DNA from: Bacteroidales bacterium UBA4347
Lineage (GTDB): Bacteria > Bacteroidota > Bacteroidia > Bacteroidales > P3
Direction of reading: 5' to 3'
DNA: 9,627 nt
NCBI GenBank assembly: GCA_002394185.1
Contig: DGTB01000059.1
Span: 1 to 9,627, forward strand
Shown here in pieces: positions 1-7,464 of this stretch. The number at the start of each line of letters is the position of its first letter. The stretch's first letter is position 1. Below the pieces are notes generated by a model. The model made no database searches and was not told the origin of the DNA. It was given only the letters and a program-made list of their open reading frames with translations. A program made the translations under genes and the position numbers.

Positions 1-3000
1 GGGCTGACGCTGGCCGTGCCCATGGCGGCGTTGGCGCTGGCGGCGCTGACGGTGTAGGTGACAGGCTGGGGCGGGTTGCTGCCGGTGGTGTCGGCGAGGG
101 AGAAGGAGAAGTTGTCGATGGCGCCGGCGGGCGAGGAGCCCTGGGTGCCGTCGTTGGCCCACATGAAGACTATGTTATAGACGCCGGGGGTGGTGATGTC
201 GACGGTGTCGACAACATTCTGCCAAGAGGACTGAAGGTTGAGCTTGCCGCCGGCGAGGTCGGTCCAGCCGGCAGGGGTGGTGGAGGTGTAGCCTGCGGTG
301 TAGGTGCCGCCGTCGGGGAGCTGGCCGGGGGTGTAGGAGGCGGAGCCGGGCGAGATCCAGGCGCGGAGGTAGTCGTAGTTGCTTTCGCCGTTGGCCTGCC
401 AGTCGAAGGTGTAGGCGTAGCGGCCGGCGGCGTCAATGTTGAAGGCGATGGCGGTATAGGAGATGGAGGCGGAAGTGTTGGAGTAGTTGTTGGAGGTGCC
501 GTTGTCGTTGCTGATGTAGAGGCTGCGGAGGCCGGTGTTGGCGACGGCGGTGCCGATGTGCCAACCATTGGTGCTGTTGTAGCAAGCCCATGCGGTGTCG
601 TCGGTGGTCTCGAAGCCGGTGCTGTAGGGAAGGTCGACGGGGACCATGGGGGTATTGAAGGTGGTGGAAGCAGCGACGGAGGTGCCGTCGTCGGAGCCGC
701 AGTCGGCAATGACGACGACGGTGTACTGAGTGATGGCGGAGAGGCCGGAGAGGGTGTATCCAGGAGTGCCGCTGATGTCGACGGTGTCGCCATTGTTGGC
801 GATGAGTTTCCAAGCGGTCTCGGTGCCGCCGGGAGTCCAGGAGACGGAGGCGGAGGAGGCGGTGACGTTGGAGACGGTGAGGTTGGACACAGGTACGCAG
901 GAGACGGTGGTGGTGAAGGAGACGGTGGCGGCATAGGAGGTGTCGCCGGGGGCGCAAACGGCGGCAACAGAGACGGTGTGAGAGGTTTCGCCGTCGAAGC
1001 CGTCGAGATGGAGCGAGTCGGCGTAGACGGAGTAGCCTTCATTGCTGTCGACGACGACCCACCATTCGGTCTCGCCGCTACGGGCGGACCAGAGGATGTC
1101 GGCCTCGTGGGCGTGGACGTTGGTGGCAGCAAGGTTGCCGACGCTGGAGCAGTTGAGCTTGGTGATGGAAATGTTGTCTACAGCGGCACCGGGGTTCTCG
1201 AAGGTGCTCTGATAATAGTTGTACCAATAGAAATAGATGGTGTAGAGGCCTGTGTCGGTGACATCGAAACTGAAGGATGAGGTGTTCCAGTAGAGACTGT
1301 CGTAGAGGCTGCCGGTGATGTCGGTGCCGGAGGGATAGCTGCCTGCCGAGGGCTGGTAGATACCGGGGACAATGTAGGCACGCATGTAGGCGTCGCTGCC
1401 GCCGTCGCCACGCCAGTCGAAGGACAGCTCATACTCGCCGTTTTGTTCGAAGCGGAACTGGCGGAAGGCGAAGGAGTTGGCGATGGCTTGGTTGGAGTAT
1501 TCGTTGGTGGCGCCGTGGGTGGAGCTGACGTAGAGGGAGCGGCTGCCGGTGGAGGCAACGGCCTGGCCGATATACCAGCCGGAGGCGTTGTTGGCGGTGT
1601 TCCAGGAGATGTCATCTCCGTCCTCGAAGCCAGTGGCATAAGGGAAGACACTGACGGGGCTGGGGTCGACAACATAGATGATGACGCTCTCGGTGTCGGC
1701 GCCGAAGGTAGTGCTGGCAATGAGCGAAAGGGTGTCGATGCCGACGGTGGTGTAGGAAACAGTGACGGAGTCTGTGTTGTCGCCCACAAGGGTGACGCCG
1801 CCGGTGGCAGCGAGAGTGGAGGTCCACTGATAGGTGACGTCAGAACCGGTCATGAGGTTGCCGCGGAAGGAGAAGGTGGTGTCGACACCGATGGTATAGG
1901 TGCGGGAAGCGGGTTCGAAGGGCCCAAGCACGGGGACGCCGACATAGATGACGCTGAAGTCGTCGATCATCAGGGTGTAGGTGCTGGTGCTGTTGGGGGT
2001 GGTACGGATAGCGATGCGCTCGCCGTTGCCTTCATAAGTATTGAAGAGGACATTATAGATACGATAAGCGCTGGAGAAGGAGGAGCCGGCAACGAGGTCC
2101 ACGGTGTCGACAGGTACAAAGACATCGTTACCGTTCTCGTCGGTCTCGATGACACCAGCCTCGAACAGGAAGTTGATGTTGACGACAGAGGCATAGAAGC
2201 TCAGCTGGAGGTCGTGAATGTTCTGCATGCGGGGAAGGGCAAGGATTTCGGTCTCGCCGAGGTTGCTCTCGAACTCAAAGTAGACGTTGCTGTTGTGTGC
2301 GTTGGGGGTGTGGCGGTAGGCCGAGGGGAAGACGGGATGGGGGTTGAGACCGGTGTTGGTACCGGTTTGCACCTGGAGCCAGCAGTCGGGCATGTCGCCG
2401 GTCTGCAGGTTCTCGAAGCCGGAGCTGAAGGGCAGCTCGGCATAACCCTCACACTCGGTGTGGAAACTGATGCTGCGGGCGGCGGCGGTGTCGTCGACGT
2501 CGCAGACCGAACGGACAGAGACCGTGTAGTCGGTGTTGGACGTAAGTCCTGTGAGAGTGAAGGAGGTAGTGCTGACGGGGCTGCCGCTGACTTCCACGCC
2601 GTCAAGATAGACGGCCCATGCGGTCTCGTCGTTGCCAGCCGTCCAGCTGATGGTGGCGCTGTTGGCGTCGAAGGTGTTCAGTGTAAGGTTGCTGACAGGT
2701 ATGCAGGAGGGGCATCCGTTGGCAACGGCCACCAGGGTGTCGCCGGCGCTCATGCCGGAGACGCTGCCGTTGAAGAGGTCGGTACCCGCCACGTCGGTGA
2801 CGCGGACAGAGGGTGTATAGTAGGTTGAAGAGGGCATCTGGCTCACAAGGACCACCAGGCTGTCGCCGTTGCAGATGTCGACGGTGCGGCTGCCGTTGCC
2901 GGTCGATATTTCGGAACCATTCTGGTACACCGCGACGGTAGGATTGTAGTATGTACCATAGGTATATGTACTGGAGGGTACAACCTCGATCTGGCAGTTG

Positions 3001-4388
3001 CCGTTCTGGCAGAGGGTGCGGAAGGACACGGAGCGCAGGGCTGCAGTGTCGTCAACATCACAGACACTCATTACGGAAACAGTATAATTTGTATTGGCAG
3101 CGAGACCGCTGAACGAGAACGACGGTGAGTAGACCGGGCTACCGGCCACCTCTGCACCATTAAGATAGACGGCCCAGGCTGACTCATCGTTGCCGGCCGA
3201 CCAGCTGATGGTGGCATTGTTGGCATCGAAGGAGCTCACTGTCAGTCCAGTGACAGGTATACAAGTAGGGCAACCATTGGCCACAGCCACAATGGTGTCG
3301 CCATTGGAGAGGGTGTTTTTTGAGACGCTGGCCAGCTCGGTGCCAGCGGCGTCAATGATGGTAAGTGTACCATTGGAGTAGGAACCGGAATGGTATGTTA
3401 AAACAAGGCTGTCGCCGTTGCAAATGTCAATGGTGTTGTTCTCGTTGGCGTAGGTGCTGGCGCTCAGCAGTGTGGCCGCAAGGCTTCCGTTCTGCCATAC
3501 GTCGACTCCGCCATAGTAAGTGGAGGTGCCGTTGACCTGGAACTGGCAGTTGCCGTTCTGGCAGAGGGTGCGGAAAGATTCGGTGGCAACATTCGACGAG
3601 TCGCCCCATGAGCAAAGTGCCCTCACGCCTACCTCATATTCTGTATTGGCATCAAGACCGGTGATGGTGTAGGTGGAATCGAAGACAGGGCTGTCGGAAG
3701 TCATCACGCCGTCGACATAGACCGTCCACTGGGTCTCTTGGTCGCCAGCGCCCCAGCTAATAGTGGCGCCACTGTTGGTGATATTGCTGACAGTAAGGTT
3801 GTTCACTCGACGGCACATCGGCTGGTCCGAGTAGGAGAAAGTGGTCTTCGGTATGAAGCTCTCGGCATGGGTGCTGGCGCCATAGGTGGTATAGCCTGCT
3901 CCCGTGGCGGAAACTCCATAGAAGCGTGCGCTGCTATAAGATCCTGCCGTGCTCTGCACGTCAAGCAAAAGATTGCCTCCACTATATGGAAAAGCATCTG
4001 CAAAATCAATATGAATAGTATTGGAGAGGGCACTCATCGGTCCCTCCCATACCTCCGTGAGGACGGCGTTGCCGGTGATGCCCGACAGTGTGCTTTCCGT
4101 GGTAATGCCCAAGCTGATAGTCACTGTGGTGTTCCAGTTACCGGTGGCCTGTTGCGAGACATAGAATGTCATGCCTGTAATGTTCTGTCCAACAAGCACC
4201 GTGAGCGAGTCGGAGGGGTAGATCACCTGGTTGTGCTGCGCACGCTCCTGGTAGTAGCCATAGATGGGCAGCCACTCACTTGTCGTCGTGCCGTTGGCCA
4301 CCGTGACACTGTCCTCCGTGGCCCGACCCACTTGCGGCAGCAGCAGCATCGCTGCCATACTAAACAAAAACAATACTCGTTTTCTCAT
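1..4388 (-). CDS. Large secreted multidomain surface protein (FN3, Ig-like and choice-of-anchor J-like domains), C-terminus outside window
   Basis: The frame is open from ATG 4388-4386 to the left edge (1462 full codons), so the protein is incomplete at its C-terminus. Residues 1-23 are a signal peptide (basic MRKR, hydrophobic core, GRA before T24). Residues 24-190 are a beta-rich N-terminal domain of a type I recall from Bacteroidales surface proteins. Five FN3-like domains with the ATISW pattern start near residues 193, 377, 563, 1083 and 1165. Two Cys-rich Ig-like modules (276-376, 460-562) follow FN3 1 and 2. MAM or choice-of-anchor J-like segments with a GFE signature lie near 648-817, 911-1080 and 1249-1430, and a PKD-like domain near 818-909. 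The last visible residues (YTVSAASANAAMGT) resemble the start of a divergent InlB B-repeat. The architecture suggests an adhesin or exported matrix protein. Type IX secretion is inference, because the sorting domain would lie outside the window. Domain names come from motif reading only. Confidence 0.9.
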   Translation of the reverse strand, partial: MRKRVLFLFSMAAMLLLPQVGRATEDSVTVANGTTTSEWLPIYGYYQERAQHNQVIYPSDSLTVLVGQNITGMTFYVSQQATGNWNTTVTISLGITTESTLSGITGNAVLTEVWEGPMSALSNTIHIDFADAFPYSGGNLLLDVQSTAGSYSSARFYGVSATGAGYTTYGASTHAESFIPKTTFSYSDQPMCRRVNNLTVSNITNSGATISWGAGDQETQWTVYVDGVMTSDSPVFDSTYTITGLDANTEYEVGVRALCSWGDSSNVATESFRTLCQNGNCQFQVNGTSTYYGGVDVWQNGSLAATLLSASTYANENNTIDICNGDSLVLTYHSGSYSNGTLTIIDAAGTELASVSKNTLSNGDTIVAVANGCPTCIPVTGLTVSSFDANNATISWSAGNDESAWAVYLNGAEVAGSPVYSPSFSFSGLAANTNYTVSVMSVCDVDDTAALRSVSFRTLCQNGNCQIEVVPSSTYTYGTYYNPTVAVYQNGSEISTGNGSRTVDICNGDSLVVLVSQMPSSTYYTPSVRVTDVAGTDLFNGSVSGMSAGDTLVAVANGCPSCIPVSNLTLNTFDANSATISWTAGNDETAWAVYLDGVEVSGSPVSTTSFTLTGLTSNTDYTVSVRSVCDVDDTAAARSISFHTECEGYAELPFSSGFENLQTGDMPDCWLQVQTGTNTGLNPHPVFPSAYRHTPNAHNSNVYFEFESNLGETEILALPRMQNIHDLQLSFYASVVNINFLFEAGVIETDENGNDVFVPVDTVDLVAGSSFSSAYRIYNVLFNTYEGNGERIAIRTTPNSTSTYTLMIDDFSVIYVGVPVLGPFEPASRTYTIGVDTTFSFRGNLMTGSDVTYQWTSTLAATGGVTLVGDNTDSVTVSYTTVGIDTLSLIASTTFGADTESVIIYVVDPSPVSVFPYATGFEDGDDISWNTANNASGWYIGQAVASTGSRSLYVSSTHGATNEYSNQAIANSFAFRQFRFEQNGEYELSFDWRGDGGSDAYMRAYIVPGIYQPSAGSYPSGTDITGSLYDSLYWNTSSFSFDVTDTGLYTIYFYWYNYYQSTFENPGAAVDNISITKLNCSSVGNLAATNVHAHEADILWSARSGETEWWVVVDSNEGYSVYADSLHLDGFDGETSHTVSVAAVCAPGDTSYAATVSFTTTVSCVPVSNLTVSNVTASSASVSWTPGGTETAWKLIANNGDTVDISGTPGYTLSGLSAITQYTVVVIADCGSDDGTSVAASTTFNTPMVPVDLPYSTGFETTDDTAWACYNSTNGWHIGTAVANTGLRSLYISNDNGTSNNYSNTSASISYTAIAFNIDAAGRYAYTFDWQANGESNYDYLRAWISPGSASYTPGQLPDGGTYTAGYTSTTPAGWTDLAGGKLNLQSSWQNVVDTVDITTPGVYNIVFMWANDGTQGSSPAGAIDNFSFSLADTTGSNPPQPVTYTVSAASANAAMGTASVS
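2454..3563 (-). repeat. Two tandem Ig-like plus FN3 modules within the surface protein
   Basis: Residues 276-459 (184 aa, nt 3563-3012) and 460-645 (186 aa, nt 3011-2454) are tandem copies of one unit. Each starts with CQNGNC, has a central DICNGDSL motif, then NGCPTCIPV or NGCPSCIPV, and ends with an FN3 domain containing ATISW and SVCDVDD. The DNA is near-identical at the unit starts (around 3541-3575 and 2991-3023), which points to fairly recent duplication. The (I)C-x-GDS motif recalls Ig-like domains of Bacteroidota adhesins. The closely spaced cysteines (CxxxxC and CxxC) probably form disulfides outside the cytoplasm, which is inference. Confidence 0.8.
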
Positions 4389-4442
4389 AATGTAATGTGT
4401 TTTAATTTATTAATAGTGTTTATTGCACCTCTTTGGCTCCTG

Positions 4443-4474
4443 CAAATATACACTTTATTTTTTTTTCCGCACAA
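4443..4474 (-). promoter_or_regulatory. Bacteroidota-type promoter for the large surface protein
   Basis: On the minus strand a perfect TAnnTTTG box (TATATTTG, 4450-4443) lies 21 nt downstream of a TTG (4474-4472), matching the -33/-7 promoter layout of Bacteroidota. Transcription would begin near 4436, giving a leader of roughly 45-50 nt that is AT-rich and lacks a Shine-Dalgarno sequence. The T-runs on the plus strand between 4458 and 4482 give the spacer and upstream region long A-tracts on the sense strand. Confidence 0.7.
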
Positions 4475-4519
4475 TTTTTTTTCTCATTTCATGTTATTTC
4501 GTCATAAAAAAACATTCTT

Positions 4520-5233
4520 ATGCAAAAAGGCAAACTCATCCTCTTCCCCGTCACCATCGGCGCCGACTCCCTCTCCTCCTCCCTTCCCTCACTCAACCTC
4601 CTCCTCCTCCCCTCCTGCCGCACCTTCATCGTCGAAGAAATCCGCACAGCCCGACGCTTCCTCAAAAAAGCCGGCTACCCTCACCCCTTCGACGACACCC
4701 TCTTCCTCGAACTCAACGAGCACACCCCTCTCGACGCCATCGGTCACTACCTCGACCCCATCGACCGCGGCGAGAACATCGGCCTCCTCTCCGAAGCCGG
4801 CCTCCCCTGCGTCGCCGACCCCGGGGCCGTCATCACCAAAGTGGCTCACCAGCGCGGCATCGAGGTGGTACCCCTCGTCGGCCCTTCTTCCCTCATGCTC
4901 GCCCTCATGACCAGCGGCCTCAACGGACAGCGCTTCGCCTTCAACGGCTACCTCCCCGTCGACCGCTCCGCTCGCACCGCCGCCATCCGACGCCTCGAGG
5001 AACGCGTGCAGCATGCGCACGAAACACAAATCTTCATCGAAGCCCCCTATCGCAACAACCAGATGCTCGAGGCTCTCAGCGCGACCCTCCACCCCCAGAC
5101 CCTCGTCTGCGTGGCCTGCGACCTCACGCTGCCCACTCAGTACATACGCACGCTGCCCTCCGCCAAATGGAAGACTGAAAGATCAAAAATAGACCTGCAC
5201 AAAAGAAACACCGTGTTCCTGATTGGAGAGTGA
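4520..5233 (+). CDS. SAM-dependent methyltransferase, RsmI/tetrapyrrole methylase family (short Bacteroidota form)
   Basis: This 237-aa protein has the tetrapyrrole-methylase fold motifs of RsmI, which 2'-O-methylates C1402 of 16S rRNA. SEAGLPCVADPG (91-102) matches the RsmI SDAGTPLISDPG loop. LVGPSSLMLALMTSGL (119-134) followed by FNGYLP (141-146) matches PGPSA...SGL...F-x-G-F-LP, and IFIEAPYR (171-178) matches the FYESPHR strand. It is about 50 residues shorter than E. coli RsmI (286 aa) and stops right after TVFLIGE, so the C-terminal extension is missing. The ATG follows an A-rich leader and gives the expected LILFPVTIGAD N-terminus. Many Bacteroidota carry such a short paralogue beside a full RsmI, so the exact substrate is uncertain and I give no symbol. 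The 5' end is extremely C-rich. It converges on topB with a 27-bp gap and no visible terminator. Confidence 0.88.
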   Translation: MQKGKLILFPVTIGADSLSSSLPSLNLLLLPSCRTFIVEEIRTARRFLKKAGYPHPFDDTLFLELNEHTPLDAIGHYLDPIDRGENIGLLSEAGLPCVADPGAVITKVAHQRGIEVVPLVGPSSLMLALMTSGLNGQRFAFNGYLPVDRSARTAAIRRLEERVQHAHETQIFIEAPYRNNQMLEALSATLHPQTLVCVACDLTLPTQYIRTLPSAKWKTERSKIDLHKRNTVFLIGE

Positions 5234-5267
5234 CTGAGTAACCGTGTGACAAAGTAACTCCTAACTC
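5230..5267. repeat. Short-period repeat at the convergent junction: GTRAC every 8 nt, then two GAGTTAN heptamers
   Basis: GTGAC, GTAAC, GTGAC and GTAAC start at 5230, 5238, 5246 and 5254, so the period is exactly 8. On the minus strand 5267-5254 then reads GAGTTAG GAGTTAC, two members of the heptamer family found elsewhere in this window. The TGA of the methyltransferase (5231-5233) and the TAG of topB (5263-5261) both lie inside this array. A weak imperfect inverted repeat (GAGTAAC/GTAACTC) exists, but no T-tract follows it. Confidence 0.75.
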
Positions 5268-7069
5268 TGATACACCAGCCTCCGCGTGCCGTCGGCCATC
5301 ACCTGCTGCACTATCTGCGTCACCATCTGCTTCAGTTCGTCGATAAACTGGTGCGAGTCGTACCTGTGTGCCTCGATGTCGCGCAGCTTCTTCTCCCACT
5401 GCCCCGTCAGCTCCGCACTCTTCAGCAACTCTTCCTGTATCACCCCAATCAGGGCAATACCCGTCGGCGTGGGCTCCAGGCTCTTGCGCACCTTGCTGAT
5501 GTACTGACGCTTGTACAACGTCTCTATGATGGCCGCACGCGTCGACGGACGCCCGATGCCGTTGGCCTTCAGCGCATCGCGCAGCTCCTCGTTCTCCACC
5601 GTTTTGCCTGCCGTCTCCATGGCCCGCAGCAGCGTCGCCTCCGTGTACGGCTTCGGCGGCGTGGTCTGCTTCTCGGTCAGCAAAGGCTCGTGCGGACCCT
5701 TCTCACCTTGCTCGAAAGCCGGAAGCACCTGCTCCTTCTCCTCCACCTTCTCCCCCTCGTCGCTCTGCTCGCTCTTCCCCCCGAACACGGCTCGCCAGCC
5801 CTCGTCCAGTATTTGCTTGCCCGTAGCCTTGAATTCATTACTTTCAACTTCCCCCAGAACCGTCGTCGTACTGAACTTGCAGTCGGGATAGAACACCGCT
5901 ATGAACCTCCGCGCCACCAGGTCGTAGACCCGCTTCTCCGCCAGCGACAGGTCCACCGTCGACGGATCCGTACCCGTCGGGATGATGGCGTGGTGGTCCG
6001 TCACCTTCGTCGAATCGAACACCTTCTTGCTCTTCTTCAGCTTCTTGCCCATCAGCGGCTGCACCAGCGGCGCATACGGGCGTATTCCCTGCAGGATGCC
6101 GGGACAGCGGGGATAGATGTCGTCGCTCAGGAACGTCGTGTCCACACGCGGATAGGTCGTCAGCTTCTTCTCGTACAGGCTCTGGATATGCTTCAGCGTG
6201 TCGTCGGCCGAAAACGAGAACTTCTTGTTGCACTCCACCTGCAGACTCGTCAGGTCGAACAGCCTCGGGGGCGCCTCCGTTCCCGCCTTCTGCTCTATCA
6301 TGGTCACCTCAAAGTCCTTGCCCCTGATGGCCTCCAGCGCTGCCTGTCCCTCCTCGGGCTTCTTGATCTTGCCCTTCGTCGAACTGAACGTAACGCCCCT
6401 ATACACCGTCGACAGCACCCAGTACTTCTCCGGCACAAAATTCTTGATCTCGAAATGCCGCTTCACTATCATCGCCAGCGTCGGCGTCTGCACCCTCCCG
6501 ATGCTCAGCACCTGACCCTTCGCCTGCGCAAAGCGTATGGTGTAGAGTCGAGTGGCATTCATGCCGAGGAGCCAGTCGCCTATAGCGCGGCACAGGCCCG
6601 CCTCATACAGGCTCTGGTACTCGTCCTGCGGCTTGAGATTGGCAAAGGCCTCACGGATAGCATCCTCCGTCAGACTCGACACCCACAGCCGCTGCACCGG
6701 GCACTTCGCCTTCGCCTTCTGCATCACCCACCGCTGTATCAGCTCACCCTCCTGGCCGGCATCGCCGCAGTTGATGATGCCGTCCGCAGCCTGCATCAGG
6801 CGCTCTATGGTCTTGAACTGCTTCTCGTATCCTTGGTTGTCAATCAGTTTGATGCCGAACCGCGGCGGAATCATCGGCAGGCTCCCCAGGCTCCATCTCC
6901 GCCACTGGTCGCAGTAGTCCTGCGGCTCCTTCAGGCAGCACAAGTGCCCGAACGTCCACGTCACCTGGTACCCGTTGCCCTCCATATAGCCGTCGTGCGA
7001 CGCATTCGCCCCCAGCACCTTTGCTATCTCCCGCGCAACCGATGGCTTCTCAGCAATACAAACAATCAT
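5261..7069 (-). CDS. topB: DNA topoisomerase III (type IA)
   Basis: This 602-aa enzyme relaxes and decatenates DNA by cutting one strand through a 5'-phosphotyrosine link. The N-terminal Toprim domain has IAEKPSVA (catalytic Glu7) and GDAGQEGEL (Asp103, Glu107). The second Asp of the usual DxDxE motif is Gly105 here. SIGRVQTPTLA (189-199), the active-site LTTYPRVDT (Tyr306), DHHAIIPT (358-365) and GIGRPSTRA (504-512) follow in the usual order. A Glu/Lys-rich stretch at about 433-446 is probably a flexible loop. E. coli TopB has 653 aa; this protein ends without Cys4 zinc ribbons. The start is fixed by MIVCIAEKPS, with the Toprim strand at the very N-terminus. Its ATG is 3 bp from the inverted repeat that bounds the upstream four-helix-bundle gene, and its stop TAG sits in a GAGTTAG heptamer. 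No promoter box is visible just upstream, so it may be read from the truA-prmA unit. Confidence 0.95.
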   Translation of the reverse strand: MIVCIAEKPSVAREIAKVLGANASHDGYMEGNGYQVTWTFGHLCCLKEPQDYCDQWRRWSLGSLPMIPPRFGIKLIDNQGYEKQFKTIERLMQAADGIINCGDAGQEGELIQRWVMQKAKAKCPVQRLWVSSLTEDAIREAFANLKPQDEYQSLYEAGLCRAIGDWLLGMNATRLYTIRFAQAKGQVLSIGRVQTPTLAMIVKRHFEIKNFVPEKYWVLSTVYRGVTFSSTKGKIKKPEEGQAALEAIRGKDFEVTMIEQKAGTEAPPRLFDLTSLQVECNKKFSFSADDTLKHIQSLYEKKLTTYPRVDTTFLSDDIYPRCPGILQGIRPYAPLVQPLMGKKLKKSKKVFDSTKVTDHHAIIPTGTDPSTVDLSLAEKRVYDLVARRFIAVFYPDCKFSTTTVLGEVESNEFKATGKQILDEGWRAVFGGKSEQSDEGEKVEEKEQVLPAFEQGEKGPHEPLLTEKQTTPPKPYTEATLLRAMETAGKTVENEELRDALKANGIGRPSTRAAIIETLYKRQYISKVRKSLEPTPTGIALIGVIQEELLKSAELTGQWEKKLRDIEAHRYDSHQFIDELKQMVTQIVQQVMADGTRRLVYQS

Positions 7070-7071
7070 GG

Positions 7072-7104
7072 CAGTTAAGAGTTATGAGTTAAGAGTTATG
7101 AGTT
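7072..7104. repeat. Left inverted repeat of the cassette: GAGTTAW heptamer array
   Basis: On the plus strand this reads CAGTTAA followed by GAGTTAT, GAGTTAA, GAGTTAT and GAGTT. Against the reverse complement of 7472-7504 it matches at 31 of 33 positions; the two differences are the final base of heptamers 2 and 4. The array begins 3 nt from the topB start codon and overlaps the stop codon and last codons of the four-helix-bundle gene. Confidence 0.85.
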
Positions 7105-7458
7105 TTGGAGTTTGTCACGCATGGTCTTGACTATCGAACTCAACATCTTCACAATCTCATCGCATTGCAATACCATCCGTTCGCCTTGCTCAGACGTTAT
7201 ATAGTCCGATGCAGCCAAGAGTTCATACCAATAACGCGACTCCTCGGCCTCCTTCAGTGAAATCGACATCTTTGCCACAAAATCAGCTGTCGATTGTGCC
7301 CTTCTAGCCTCCCTTATGTTGGCGCCGATGCTTGTGCTGCTTCGCACCAATTGCTTCGAAAGGTTAAACTCATGCCGTTCCTCCGTAAGGTACTGGCATA
7401 TCTTGATTGTCTCTACCGCGAAATCAAAGCTCTTATTTTGAACCACACTGCCTTTCAT
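7096..7458 (-). CDS. Four-helix-bundle protein, S23/23S rRNA intervening-sequence protein family
   Basis: This 120-aa, largely helical protein has the family hallmarks. SSTSIGANIREARRAQ (40-55) contains the conserved S-x-x-x-x-N-I-x-E-A motif, and the FVAKMSISLKEAEESRYWYELL region (60-81) has the conserved KEA-E-x-x-W-ELL pattern. The length is typical of the family (TIGR02436/PF05635). Members were first seen in intervening sequences inserted in 23S rRNA of Leptospira and Coxiella, but in Bacteroidota they occur as stand-alone genes of unknown function. The fold is shared with Avd of diversity-generating retroelements. The gene lies between two inverted heptamer arrays; its last residues (N-S) and its TAA are encoded by the left array, and its ATG is 6 bp from the first heptamer of the right one. 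No promoter box is visible. Identity as a family member is firm; the function is not known. Confidence 0.9.
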   Translation of the reverse strand: MKGSVVQNKSFDFAVETIKICQYLTEERHEFNLSKQLVRSSTSIGANIREARRAQSTADFVAKMSISLKEAEESRYWYELLAASDYITSEQGERMVLQCDEIVKMLSSIVKTMRDKLQNS

Positions 7459-7464
7459 AACCCA

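Noticed and set aside
1443..2828. A 461-codon open frame on the plus strand, with other long frames at 170-1280
   Set aside because: They lie opposite or out of frame with the surface protein, have Gly/Val/Asp or Pro/Ser/Thr biased composition, and show no domain. The continuous minus-strand frame with FN3 repeats explains the region.
4499..4525. dif-like site (CATAA...TTATG) near the skew change
   Set aside because: The gap between the half sites is 10 nt instead of about 6, the arms are poorly matched, and TTATG is simply the start codon region.
5234..5260. Bidirectional terminator between the methyltransferase and topB
   Set aside because: Only an imperfect 7-bp inverted repeat without a T-tract is present; the sequence is better described as a short tandem repeat.
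5351..7078. A 575-codon plus-strand frame antisense to topB
   Set aside because: It is rich in Arg, Leu and His with no recognisable motif, as expected from the complement of a GC-rich gene; topB has all catalytic motifs.
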